Positions 18,201 to 26,397 of a stretch of DNA of 64,000 nt are shown piece by piece. The DNA lies in contig NZ_CP116615.1 of the NCBI RefSeq assembly GCF_024832785.1, positions 2,914,001-2,978,000 on the forward strand, in the 5' to 3' direction. Each line of letters starts with the position of its first letter. Position 1 is the stretch's first letter. The position numbers were made by a program, and so were the translations under genes. The DNA is from Fontisphaera persica (GTDB taxonomy: Bacteria; Verrucomicrobiota; Verrucomicrobiia; Limisphaerales; Fontisphaeraceae). The notes beneath the pieces are model-generated. The model saw only the letters and a program-made list of their open reading frames with translations. It ran no database searches and was not told where the DNA came from.

Positions 18201-20666
18201 GGTGCCGGGCGCGCTGTCATCAAACAACACGCCATCGCCGTTCTGGAAAACCATCGGGTTGCCCGTGGAGGCCCCCACCCAGTTGGTGGTCAGGCCAATG
18301 TCCCAGGCGCCGCCGGGCACCATGCCGGCCCACTTGGGCGCTTCAATGGAAGTCACGCGGACATCAATGGATTGATTGGCCTGGTTGTCCACCAGCTCCG
18401 CCACCACCCGCGGCGGCAGGCTGCCCAGCATGACCTGGCCCACGCCGGTCTTGGTGCCGTAGTGAATCAGCGGGAATTGCCCCACGGTAAGGCTGGCCGC
18501 GGAGAGGTTGACCACCACATCCGCATTCAGGGTCAGCGTGCCGGCAACTTCCACCGGCGCCACCGCCGGATTGCCAAACGCGCCCAAGTCCACTTCGAGG
18601 GTGGACCAGATGGCCTCGCCCAGGGTGAGGTTGGCGGCGGTCAGCCGGCTGTTGGCAGCGGCGACTTGCACGCCCAGCGTGGCATTGTCGGCCACGGACA
18701 CATTGCCGAGGTTGGTGGTGGCGGTGGAGAACACCAGGCGTCCCGCGCTCACCAGGGTTGGGCCGCTGTAGTTGTTCGCGCCGCTGAGCACCAAAGCCCC
18801 CGAGCCTTGCTTGGTCAGGCCGCCGGCGCCGGAGATGTTGCCGGAGAACACCGTGGAGGTGTTGTCGCCACCACTGGTCAAAGAGGCGGTGCCCAGCAAA
18901 ACCTGGCCCGCCCCGCTCAGAGAACCCACGACCTGATCGTAACCATTCAAATCAAACGTCGCTCCCAACGCCACCGTCAGACCAGCGCCCGCCGCCAACA
19001 CATTCAGGCGGTTGGCGCGCAGCGTGCCCGCCTGCACCAAAGTGGAGCCGGTGAAGGTGTTGGCCCCGCCCAGGGTCAGAATCCCATTGCCCAACTTGGT
19101 GACGCCCCCGCTTTGGTTGGGCGCCAGCGTGGCCACATCCAGCGTGGCCGGGGTGACCGGCAGGCCGCCGTTCAGGTTGACCGTCGGCGGCAGGGTGTAA
19201 TCGCGTCCCGGGCAGGTGACGAGAATGGAGCGCACCCGGAAGGTGCCGTTGCCCGTGCCGTCATCCTCCATGAGGGCCACCGCGGTGGCGCCAAAACCAT
19301 CGCCCACAATCTCCACCCAGGGCGGCCCCATGTAACCGCTGCCGCCATCCACCACGGGAATGCTGGCCACACCGTTGCCGGTGGGTGCAACCAGCGGTTG
19401 ATTCACGCCGATGTTGAAGCCGGCCGTGTCAAACACCGCGCCGCCGGCGTACACCCGGGCCTCGGTCATGTTCTCAAAGAAAGCGCCTTCATTGGCCTTG
19501 GCCTGGACCACGCCGCCGTTGAAGCTCACATAAGCCAGCCCGCCAGGGGCATCACCCCAGCGCTCAAAGCGCGGCACCTGCACGCGCCCGCCATTAATGT
19601 TGAGATAACCTTTGCCCGTGGCCCCACTGTAAGCATGAGCCACCACCAGCCCCAGGTTGCAATCCACCACCGCATCCCCATAAACGTTGACTTCGCCCCG
19701 GCCTTGTTCCGTCACAAACAGGCGCGTGCTGGCGCCGGTGTGATTGACGCGCCCGGAGGTCAGATACACCACGCCGCGCCCGCTGGCGTAACGGCCAGGC
19801 GCGGTCCAGCTCCCCCAGGTGGTGGTGCCGCCGGTCTGATACCAGAGGCCGATGCCGCTGGCGCCAATGTGCAGGTTGTTGGGGTTGTTGAAAGTGCCCG
19901 CCGCCATCCAGTAGAAACCATAGGCGTTGCCGCCCTCGCCAATCCGCCATTCATTGGCGGTGGGGGTGAAACCCTGCAGGGTGCCGCCGCGCTGCACCAT
20001 CACGCCGGCGGTGTCGTTTTTGCCCACCCAGAAGCGGCGCACCTCGATGCGCGCGTTGTCCTGCAGGTACATCCAACCGCGGCCCGTGCCCCAGTCGCCA
20101 ATGTTGAAATCCCGGCCGTCGGCCAGCAACAGGCGGGCGTCGTCGCGCATGAAAACCCAGCCCCAGCCGCCCTCGCCATTGCCCACGCCAAACCAGCCGC
20201 CATTCACGTTGACGGTGCCAGTGCCGGCAATGGTCAACGTGCCGCGGCAATTGTTAATGTCCCCCACCAGGAAGCCGTCCCCGGCCTTGTTCACGATGCC
20301 GTTGTGGACAATCAAATGGCTCATGGGGGTAAAACCGGACCCCGCGCGCCCGGAAACCAGCCAGTTGGCCACCGTGAGCACGCCGCCGTTGGTGACGACA
20401 ATGATCCCGGGGACGCCACTGTTGCCGGCCCAGGCCTCACTCACCCGCGGCACGGCGGTGCTGATGATGGCCATGCCATTGGTGACTTCGGCAATCGCCC
20501 AGCCATCGGCGTCATCAGGCAGGACGCCATTGCTCCAATTGGTTGGCTCATGCCAGGGTCCGGACGGTCCACCCACCCAGCCGCCGGAAGCGGCCTGGAG
20601 TGAGCTGGTGAAGAAAGAAAGGCCTGCACAGAGGCAAGCCAGGGCGAGGAAACGCACGGTTTTCAT
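15255..20666 (-). CDS. Giant secreted autotransporter-strand (PATR) repeat protein
   Basis: The product is 1803 aa with a clear signal peptide (residues 1-26, ending SSLQAAS). It contains many PATR-type beta-helix repeats with the GGLTKxGxGxLxLxGxNTYxGxT pattern (for example LTLSGNNTYAGPTLISGG). Two related large segments, about residues 130-560 and 1130-1600, flank the central PATR array and share blocks such as DFNIGD, EQGRGE, VYAGGAV and LGPP/MGPP, which indicates an internal duplication. No C-terminal beta-barrel is visible, so it is not a classical autotransporter. The C-terminus FPQRYFRTVKP resembles the end of the neighbouring giant protein. It is expected at the cell surface or secreted; the ligand is unknown. 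A terminator follows. Confidence 0.88.
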   Translation of the reverse strand: MKTVRFLALACLCAGLSFFTSSLQAASGGWVGGPSGPWHEPTNWSNGVLPDDADGWAIAEVTNGMAIISTAVPRVSEAWAGNSGVPGIIVVTNGGVLTVANWLVSGRAGSGFTPMSHLIVHNGIVNKAGDGFLVGDINNCRGTLTIAGTGTVNVNGGWFGVGNGEGGWGWVFMRDDARLLLADGRDFNIGDWGTGRGWMYLQDNARIEVRRFWVGKNDTAGVMVQRGGTLQGFTPTANEWRIGEGGNAYGFYWMAAGTFNNPNNLHIGASGIGLWYQTGGTTTWGSWTAPGRYASGRGVVYLTSGRVNHTGASTRLFVTEQGRGEVNVYGDAVVDCNLGLVVAHAYSGATGKGYLNINGGRVQVPRFERWGDAPGGLAYVSFNGGVVQAKANEGAFFENMTEARVYAGGAVFDTAGFNIGVNQPLVAPTGNGVASIPVVDGGSGYMGPPWVEIVGDGFGATAVALMEDDGTGNGTFRVRSILVTCPGRDYTLPPTVNLNGGLPVTPATLDVATLAPNQSGGVTKLGNGILTLGGANTFTGSTLVQAGTLRANRLNVLAAGAGLTVALGATFDLNGYDQVVGSLSGAGQVLLGTASLTSGGDNTSTVFSGNISGAGGLTKQGSGALVLSGANNYSGPTLVSAGRLVFSTATTNLGNVSVADNATLGVQVAAANSRLTAANLTLGEAIWSTLEVDLGAFGNPAVAPVEVAGTLTLNADVVVNLSAASLTVGQFPLIHYGTKTGVGQVMLGSLPPRVVAELVDNQANQSIDVRVTSIEAPKWAGMVPGGAWDIGLTTNWVGASTGNPMVFQNGDGVLFDDSAPGTTTVNLMAAVEPASVIVNNSNLNYTLTGEGKISGATGLTKNGAGALTLSNTGGNDYAGVTAINDGLLRAAAPNVLSSNSAVQVAGGVLDILGNNQTVPQVSLASGSIAGSGGTLLAGSFQAQAGAISANLAGPGGLTKTTPGVLTLSGNNTYAGPTLISGGTLVAAAANTLSPNSALQVSGGALDILTNDQAAGAVTLTDGTLAGSGTLTAPSFNLQSGTVNANLAGPGNVTKSGGGTVTVNGVLSQAGATVVNGGTLVLAAQNTYGGNTVVGNGGAVVVTEDANLGAGRIDLNPGGTLRVTGTNAFASSRNIWFGTAAWNGGTFAVDEGQVALFTGSMSGAGADTYFFKTGPGTMVYAGTTAFADATHFFVNGGTLVLSNANLSVNRWSGVASSANADGALVIAGNTRLNVAHDFNIGDVTPSRARFYLISDEAEVVCNAFDIGKPANCVGVAYQTAGVLRNGANWFGDWRIGGQWGTGDVGAYGFYQLSGGVFSNVVNNWQVGAYAQGVYYQTGGTNYQGGWTAFGRFGGSPSYGYGVGYVTGGKFLHVLPGQRVIVAEQGRGEFTLAGTAEMDTAAGIWIGLNYGGFAGYGILNLNGGTLATPSVSMRDVGATSFLNLNGGILKAKNSEASFIANLTAAYVYAGGAVIDSAGYDIVIPQPLLAPDGQGVVSITVDNPGSAYLGPPIVQITGDGTGATAVAEIDPLSGTVTNIIVTSPGRGYTTVNVTLSGGGGTGASATAVLGDNVSGGLTKLGEGRLTLTGANTFTGPVLVQGGTLVHDGSFAGSVTVANGGALDLGPALEDLEVKGALNLQGTLYLDINPDQMDADRIFGTPSVTFGGRLVVRNLGGPARLGDSFWLFDAASFSGAFAEVVLPELEPGLAWDIEALEATGILQVIRVVTVPPVISGWLLDRNNNTLTLEFTGQQGQTYWIQGATQLSTNTVWQTISTNVADLVNGRFNYILTNTAEFPQRYFRTVKP

Positions 20667-21065
20667 AGTTAGTTTAGTTAATTAATTAACTCTAATTCCA
20701 CTCCTTGAGGCAAGGCAAACAAAATCGGCGCCACTCCGCCAGAGTGGCGTATTCCCTACATCCATGGTTACAGGCATGTTATAAATATGCCACGCTCACC
20801 CCCAGCCTTCCATGAGGAATTGGAGCAAAAACTTAAGAAATCGGGTCTCACGACAAACGGCTTTCCTGGCCGTTCTGCCAACTCCTGGAGCGCAAGTTCC
20901 CCTGTCCCGGATATGAGAGTTAATGCCCAAATAACAAGGCATTCCGGGGAAATGTCCTCGTGTTGCGCCGTCTCGCGCCCAGCCGGGCAAGCAGGGCAAT
21001 TTTTGCTTTTACCGGTGTCCTGGATGCTTTACGGTGGGTCTGAGTTAAAAAATCTGGATAGCCCC
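20667..21065. promoter_or_regulatory. Intergenic region between divergent PATR gene and XylR-like regulator
   Basis: About 400 bp separate the two divergent genes. CGCCACTC at 20729-20736 pairs with GAGTGGCG at 20742-20749 (8 bp, 5-nt loop), so it could be an operator or an RNA hairpin. AT-rich TTAATTAATTAA lies at about 20680, next to the PATR start. The regulator frame is open from 20787, but the first 93 codons look unlike the family and are treated as non-coding here. Confidence 0.35.
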
Positions 21066-22256
21066 ATGGTTACGGTTAAAAACCACCGCCGCCAGCGCCC
21101 GCATGTGGCCCTGATTGTGGAGACCTCCCTGGCCTCGGGGCGGGCCATTTTGCGGGGGGTGGCGCGGTATGTGCGCCGGCACGGGCCGTGGGCCTTGTTC
21201 TACCAACCCCGCAGCCTGGAGGAGGCGGTGCCCAAGTGGCTGCGGCAATGGCGGGGTGACGGCATCATTGTGCGGGTGCAGAACCGCAAAATTGCGGAGG
21301 CCGTCCTGGCCGCGGGCCTGCCGGCGGTGGACGTCCTGGGCGTGGTGCCGGGGCTGCCCCTGCCCCTGGTGCATGTGGACGACGCCCAGGTGGCCCGCCT
21401 GGCCGCCGCCCACCTGCTGGAACGTGGTTTTCAGCACTTTGGCTTTTTCGGCATCGAGGGCGAGAACTGGTCGCACAACCGCGAGCAGGCGTTTGTGGAG
21501 GCGGTGCTGCGAGAGGGCGGCAGCGCCCAGGTGTATAATTTGCCGCGGGGGGTGGAGACATTTGGCTCGTGGGAGGCGGTGGAGGACGACCTGGCGGCGT
21601 GGATTACCCGCCTGCCCAAGCCCGCCGGCCTCATGGTCTGCTCCGACCAGCGCGGCCCCCTGCTGTTGGAAGCCTGCCGCCGCGCCGGCGTGGCCGTGCC
21701 CGATGAACTCACCATCATCGGCGTGGACAATGACGAGCCGCTCTGCGAGGTCTGCAATCCCCCGCTCTCCAGCGTGGTGCCCAATCACGAACAGGTGGGC
21801 TACGAGGCCGCCGCCCTGCTCGAACGCCTCATGGCCGGCCAGGCCCCGCCGGAAAAACCCGTGCTCGTGGCGCCGGCGGGAGTGGTCACGCGGCTTTCGA
21901 GCGACACCCTGGCCATCGAGGACCGCCAGGTGGCGGCGGCGCTGCGGCTCATCCGCGAGCACGCCTGCGAAGGGCTGAAAGTCAATGCCCTGGCCCGGCA
22001 GGTGGGGTTGTCGCGCACGGTGTTGCAGCGGCGATTCCGCGCCGTGCTGCGCAAATCGGTGCATCAGCTCATCATCGAGGCGCGCTTGAAACGCGCCCAG
22101 GATTTGATTGTGAACACGGATTTGCCGATGATTGAAATTGCCGAGCGCTGCGGATTCAAGCACGTGGAATACCTGTGCGCCGTCTTCAAACAACGCCTGG
22201 GCATGCCCCCCCGCCAGCTCCGCCGCCCCCAAAAACCAACCCCCGCCCGCACCTGA
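21066..22256 (+). CDS. XylR-type AraC-family transcriptional regulator
   Basis: The product is 396 aa from the ATG chosen because the family-like sequence starts just after it (RRQRPHVALIVET). The N-terminal 270 residues form a LacI/periplasmic-binding-like sensor (ILRGVARYVRRHGPW; LMVCSDQRGPLLLEACRRAG; ELTIIGVDND). The C-terminal 100 residues are an AraC double HTH (VNALARQVGLSRTVLQRRF and IEIAERCGFKHVEYLCAVFK). This matches the XylR arrangement used for sugar-responsive control. The divergent PATR gene is a plausible target, which is inference. An upstream in-frame ATG at 21024 cannot be excluded. Confidence 0.85.
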   Translation: MVTVKNHRRQRPHVALIVETSLASGRAILRGVARYVRRHGPWALFYQPRSLEEAVPKWLRQWRGDGIIVRVQNRKIAEAVLAAGLPAVDVLGVVPGLPLPLVHVDDAQVARLAAAHLLERGFQHFGFFGIEGENWSHNREQAFVEAVLREGGSAQVYNLPRGVETFGSWEAVEDDLAAWITRLPKPAGLMVCSDQRGPLLLEACRRAGVAVPDELTIIGVDNDEPLCEVCNPPLSSVVPNHEQVGYEAAALLERLMAGQAPPEKPVLVAPAGVVTRLSSDTLAIEDRQVAAALRLIREHACEGLKVNALARQVGLSRTVLQRRFRAVLRKSVHQLIIEARLKRAQDLIVNTDLPMIEIAERCGFKHVEYLCAVFKQRLGMPPRQLRRPQKPTPART

Positions 22257-22352
22257 CCCCACCCAGCCCCCCACTACGCCGCCAGCGCCCCCGAATCCGC
22301 CCCATCAGCCGCTCGCCATATGCAGCAAAACCGCCCCGAGCCCATTCCCTGC

Positions 22353-22380
22353 TTGACAACACCCATGTCTGTACTACAGT
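22353..22380 (+). promoter_or_regulatory. Candidate sigma70-type promoter at the island's left end
   Basis: A perfect -35 (TTGACA, 22353-22358) is followed after 16 nt by TACAGT (22375-22380). It would start transcription close to the ATG at 22389 and could serve the defence genes downstream. Based only on consensus likeness. Confidence 0.3.
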
Positions 22381-22388
22381 CCCTGCCA

Positions 22389-22604
22389 ATGGCAGACTAC
22401 CAGCAAATTATTGATTCTCTTCGCGAAATGCATTTAGACGGCAACCGCCTTTGGCTGGTCGGCTACGGCGGCAGCAGAGACAGAATATTGGTCTACGCTT
22501 CAACAAATAATGCCAGGGCGCAGCGGAGGGCTAAGAACGCGCCACGGTTGAAGCACTCCCAAATGAGCAAACAAGCCCTGCAAAAGGGAGCTTGTCCACA
22601 TTGA
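22389..22604 (+). pseudogene. Probable decayed N-terminal fragment of a DndC-like sulfurtransferase
   Basis: This short frame (71 codons) begins with residues that resemble the start of DndC, the PAPS-reductase-like enzyme of DNA phosphorothioation. REMHLDGNRLWLVGY parallels the family's pattern of an acidic residue, a Trp and VGY just before the PP-loop. Where DndC has SGGKDS, this frame reads GGSRDR, so the nucleotide-binding loop would be dead, and similarity stops soon afterwards. It is best read as a remnant of a former phosphorothioation locus. The call rests on a short stretch from memory of the family and could be coincidence; a small unrelated protein is the alternative. Confidence 0.3.
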
Positions 22605-22652
22605 CTGCAAGCTTCCGGCGGGCGCAGCCTTCAAACCGCATGTCACGAGACA

Positions 22653-23680
22653 ATGAATTCTGCAGGCAACGGAACCCCAGTCAAAGTCGGCTCGCTGTTC
22701 GCTGCAATTGGCGGATTTTGCAGGGCTTTCATAGAAGCAGGCGCAACCGTTGTTTGGGCAAATGAAAAGGACAAATTGCAGGCTGAAACATTCCGCCTGA
22801 ACTACCCCAACGTCCGATGTCTCAACAAACCTATAGAAGAATTAACGGTCCTTGGCGATTGCCTTGAGGAAGTTGACGTATTAACGGCTGGATTTCCATG
22901 CCAACCTTTTTCAATAGCAGGGGAAAGGCGAGGTTTGAAGGATGAAAGAGGGCTGCTGTTTTTCCAAATAATACGAATTATAAAGGAGTTTGGCCGCAGA
23001 AAGCCCAAGGTGCTGCTGCTGGAGAATGTCAAACATTTCAAATCACATGACCAAGGCCGGACTTACAAGCGGGTTCAGACAGAAATTCAGAAGGCAGGTT
23101 ATTGGTTCGGGGATAGCAACGCAAAATTATGAACACACTGGAATACACAGTGATCCCCCAAAACCGAGAGCGTATCTTTATGGTCGCATTAAGCTGTGAC
23201 CATTTTGCAGCAAACCATTTCGAATTCCCAGAACCACTGCCAGACGGCTCACTGCGCAGTGTGCGCGAGTTTCTCGATTTAGACCAGAAAGCACCAGAGT
23301 GTTTTTACTTCAAGCCTTCCTCTAAATACTATCAGATGTTCGCCGAAGCTATGGCCTCAGGTGGAAGCGACTCGATATATCAACTGCGGCGAAACTACGT
23401 TAGGAAAAACATGACAGGCACGTGCTTTACGTTAATGGCCAACATGGGTGACGGAGGGCACAACCAGCCAGTAATTAGAGACCACTGGGGGATTCGAAAG
23501 CTGACCCCGCGCGAATGCGCACGCCTTCAAGGTTATGAGGACTCTTGGTTCAAAATTCCCGAGACACTCTCCAAGAGGCAAATATACAAGCAAATCGGCA
23601 ACTCCGTCACAGTGCCGTTAGTTGTTCGCATAGCTAAAAGATCATTGAATGCATGCACAATTGCGCTTAAAATGATTTGA
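22653..23680 (+). pseudogene. dcm: DNA cytosine-5 methyltransferase (Dcm family), single frameshift
   Basis: The enzyme would transfer a methyl group from S-adenosylmethionine to C5 of cytosine. The first frame (22653-23132) holds the SAM-binding motif (GSLFAAIGGF), the catalytic GFPCQPFS and the ENVK motif. The second (23129-23680) holds PQNRERIF, the LTPRECARLQGY target-region boundary and QIGNSVTVPL. Together they give about 342 aa, normal for the family. The frames join at TTATGA near 23127; restoring one base gives a continuous K-L-M-N-T-L-E-Y. The junction also forms an ATGA stop/start overlap, so a genuine two-subunit enzyme (as known for M.AquI) is possible. Similar deletions in the neighbours make a deletion, real or technical, more likely. 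First gene of a defence operon. Confidence 0.85.
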
Positions 23681-23690
23681 GGAATTTCTT

Positions 23691-25565
23691 ATGCCTGAAC
23701 TACGGTGGTTTTTCCCAAAAAACGATGGGGGCGCGATAGCGGGCTTCATGACGCCGGGGTTGAAACGTTCAAAGGAAATTTTGACCGCTACCTAGCGCGT
23801 GAAATGATACAGAACAGCCTTGACGCCAGGCATGACCAGTCTAAGCCGGTGGTTGTCGTATTTGAGCATTTGGTACTTTCGCGAAATGACATACCAGACA
23901 TGGATGGGCTTTCAAATGCTCTTGAACTATGTAGAGAGTACTGGCAACACGATAAGAAAGCCGAAGATTTTTCCGTCGCGCTGTGGATGTTTCTAGAAGA
24001 AATATAATTCCCGCGCTTCGAATAGGAGACTACAACACAACGGGCGTGCTGGGCAGTGACATGGACGAGATCTAAGAATTGGTATAATTTGATTCGATGT
24101 GCCGGCTCTTCCTCAAAGGGTGAAGGCGAAGGTGGCTCGTTTGGCATCGGAAAGAACGCGCCATTCGCTGCTAGCTTGCTCCGGACAGTTCTCTATACTA
24201 CGTTTAACACGGATGAGGAGCATGTATTCCAAGGAGTAGCAACGCTTGCGTCACACCGCCATCCGGCAGGTGGCACTTTGCAACCAACGGGGTTTCTCGG
24301 CGAGCCTAACGGAGCTTCAGTAAGGAGTTTTGAGAACATTCCAGCTATCTTTCGTCGCTTACGGCATGGAACGGACGTAATTGTTCTTGGCTTTCCCGAC
24401 TCCTACAATTGGCACAATGATCTTCTATATTCAGTTCTGGATAACTTCTGGCCGGCTATCTATTATGGCGATTTGGAAGTGAAAGTGGGCGACATGCAAG
24501 TTTCGAAAAACAACTTGCAGAACCTGTTAGAAACTTTTATTCCAATGGAGGGCTTCACTGCTCATCAATTTTACAAGGCCTTTACTAACCCAACTCACGA
24601 ATATTCAGAATGTTTGACTTGTTTGAAAGAAGTCTCGCTTAGAATTATTGCAGGGGACCCCGAACTGCCGAAGCGCATCGCAATGGTTAGAAAAACCGGC
24701 ATGAAAATATTTGAGAAACATTTTCGTTCAATAGTTCCTTTCTGTGGGGTCTTTATGTGCCGCAATGATATTGGCAATAAGCTGCTGCGAGAAATGGAAC
24801 CGCCCCGCCACGATGCCTGGGATCCTGATCATCCTGAAAAAGGTGCAAATCGAAGAATTGAGTCTGAATACGTTAACTTTATCCGTGAATGCATACGCAA
24901 GCTGTCGCAGCCTGACGACGCTAAAGTTATCTCCGTCCCTGATCTTAGCCGTTTCCTGCCCGACGATGACGAAACGCCTGAGGAGTCTTTCGATCTCAAC
25001 TTGAGCGGCACCTCTAGCACACCATCGGCTCCTGAAGTGATTAAGGGGCGCAAAATTGAAAGGGACAAAATGTCCATGCAGGAGGACCACATGTCGCCAT
25101 CCGATGGAGACCAAGAAACCCAAGAATGGAGTTACGGCAGCATGGAAAACTCGCCTAAAGGCAATAGTACGTCTGATGATAGATCTGAAGGGGCCGGAAG
25201 CAGAAGCGGCTCCAATAACGCAGCCGATTCATCAGCTTCACATGGCGGCGAAAACTCGAAACCAGCTATAAAGATACGTTATCGCACCTTTGTCCGGGAC
25301 TCCACTTCCGGCGAGTATCGCGTTACAGTGACACCATTAGAACAGCCAAGCAAAGAAGTTGAGCTTTCGATTTCGGCAGTCGGAGATGACCAAAAGTTGC
25401 TGCCGAAATAAAATCGGCGAGAATTACGGGTGGAGAGAATATTGCCATTAAGAAAACAGGCATTCTCGGCCCTCTGAAGTTACAAAAGACCAGCGCGTGG
25501 TTTTAGACATAGTACTGTCAGAGCCGCTGCGCGTAGCTATGGAGGTCTCCGCACATGAAGCTTAG
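23691..25565 (+). pseudogene. GHKL (MutL/MORC-like) ATPase of a restriction-modification island, multiply frameshifted
   Basis: The rebuilt protein is about 626 aa starting at the ATG at 23691 (ELRWFFPKNDGG). It shows an N box (REMIQNSLDA), then ALRIGDYNTTG matching the second ATP-binding motif, and GSFGIGKNAPFA, the lid/G2 box. These define a GHKL ATPase as in MutL, MORC and Hsp90. The frame is broken at five places: G-run 23727-23731, T-run 23968-23972, about 24073 (2 bases), A-run 25392-25395 and about 25496. Each is repaired by restoring 1 or 2 deleted bases, and no nonsense codon was found in the rebuilt frame. The longest single open piece is 24056-25411. The repaired stop overlaps the next gene by 11 bp. 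GHKL ATPases next to dcm and vsr are known from R-M neighbourhoods; the exact role is unknown. Confidence 0.75.
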
Positions 25566-26397
25566 CCAACGATCATATCCCCATCCAGTTGTCGGCAATC
25601 GCGATGATGTTCCAAACGTTGCTTTTCAGGCAGCCGTCGAAATGTCGTCGGACAAACAATATTATTACATTAAGTTGGAGATCAAATGCAGCAGCGTTAC
25701 AATCAATCAAATGCTCATAAATGAAGAGGCCAAATACGTTCTGCACGTAGAGTGCAGCAACACGCTGTTTCGCAAGGCCTTTATGTTTTCCAAGTCCCAG
25801 CATCGAATTAGCATACCTGCAGATTGCCTGTACAACACCGTTGAAGTGAATGTTTTTGTTTGTTCCTGTATTGATAATTCGGGTTATTCAGTAGAGGGAG
25901 CGCACCAAGAATATGAAGACGCTACATTTCAAATTCGTCTCGGAGATATACTCGCTGTAGCCGAAGGCTACGAATTCAATATCGAGGACTCTTTTGACTC
26001 GACAAGACGAATCGGGTCAATAATGCAAATCGAAGAGGCCCGCGAAGAAGGCGACCTCCCAATGCGCGTTGACTTCAACGCAGATAAAATTCGGATCATT
26101 TTATCAAAAAGCGATTTTGGAGATTATAAATTACTTAAAGCTCAAGAAGGTGTTTCATCCGCGCTGACAGCTACTATCGTGCTGCCAGCCCTTGTAGAGG
26201 CACTGCATTGCTGCAAGGCAGAAGAAGCTGGCCAGAGAGATGACAGCTTGCGCTGGATGCGTTTGTTGCGTAAGCGCATTACACTGCTCAACTTGGAATC
26301 GGAAACAGATAATTTAGTGCTCGCCCAAAAATTACTTGAATTGCCATTGCGGCGCGCATTAACTGCATCGAAGCAGGTATTGGAGGCCGCATCATGA
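25555..26397 (+). CDS. Uncharacterised protein of the dcm-ATPase-vsr island
   Basis: The product is 280 aa and is the only undamaged gene in this operon. I do not recognise a named domain. The N-terminus has a distinctive YPHPVVGNRDDV stretch. The first 180 residues look beta-rich with alternating hydrophobics (YYYIKLEIKCSS; KYVLHVECS). An acidic stretch (IEEAREEGDLP) precedes a helical C-terminal third (RWMRLLRKRITLLN). It has no signal peptide or membrane helix, so it should be cytoplasmic. The start overlaps the ATPase end by 11 bp and its stop overlaps the next start by ATGA, so the genes are tightly coupled. It is probably a partner of the ATPase or of the restriction step, from position only. 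Confidence 0.8.
   Translation: MKLSQRSYPHPVVGNRDDVPNVAFQAAVEMSSDKQYYYIKLEIKCSSVTINQMLINEEAKYVLHVECSNTLFRKAFMFSKSQHRISIPADCLYNTVEVNVFVCSCIDNSGYSVEGAHQEYEDATFQIRLGDILAVAEGYEFNIEDSFDSTRRIGSIMQIEEAREEGDLPMRVDFNADKIRIILSKSDFGDYKLLKAQEGVSSALTATIVLPALVEALHCCKAEEAGQRDDSLRWMRLLRKRITLLNLESETDNLVLAQKLLELPLRRALTASKQVLEAAS

Noticed and set aside
15240-20603. 1787-codon open frame on the plus strand opposite the PATR gene
   Set aside because: It mirrors the codon bias of the real gene on the other strand. It is His/Gly/Ala-rich, has no domain, and runs through the signal-peptide end.
20787-21065. N-terminal extension of the XylR-type regulator
   Set aside because: The extra codons are unlike the family, and the sensor domain starts after 21066.
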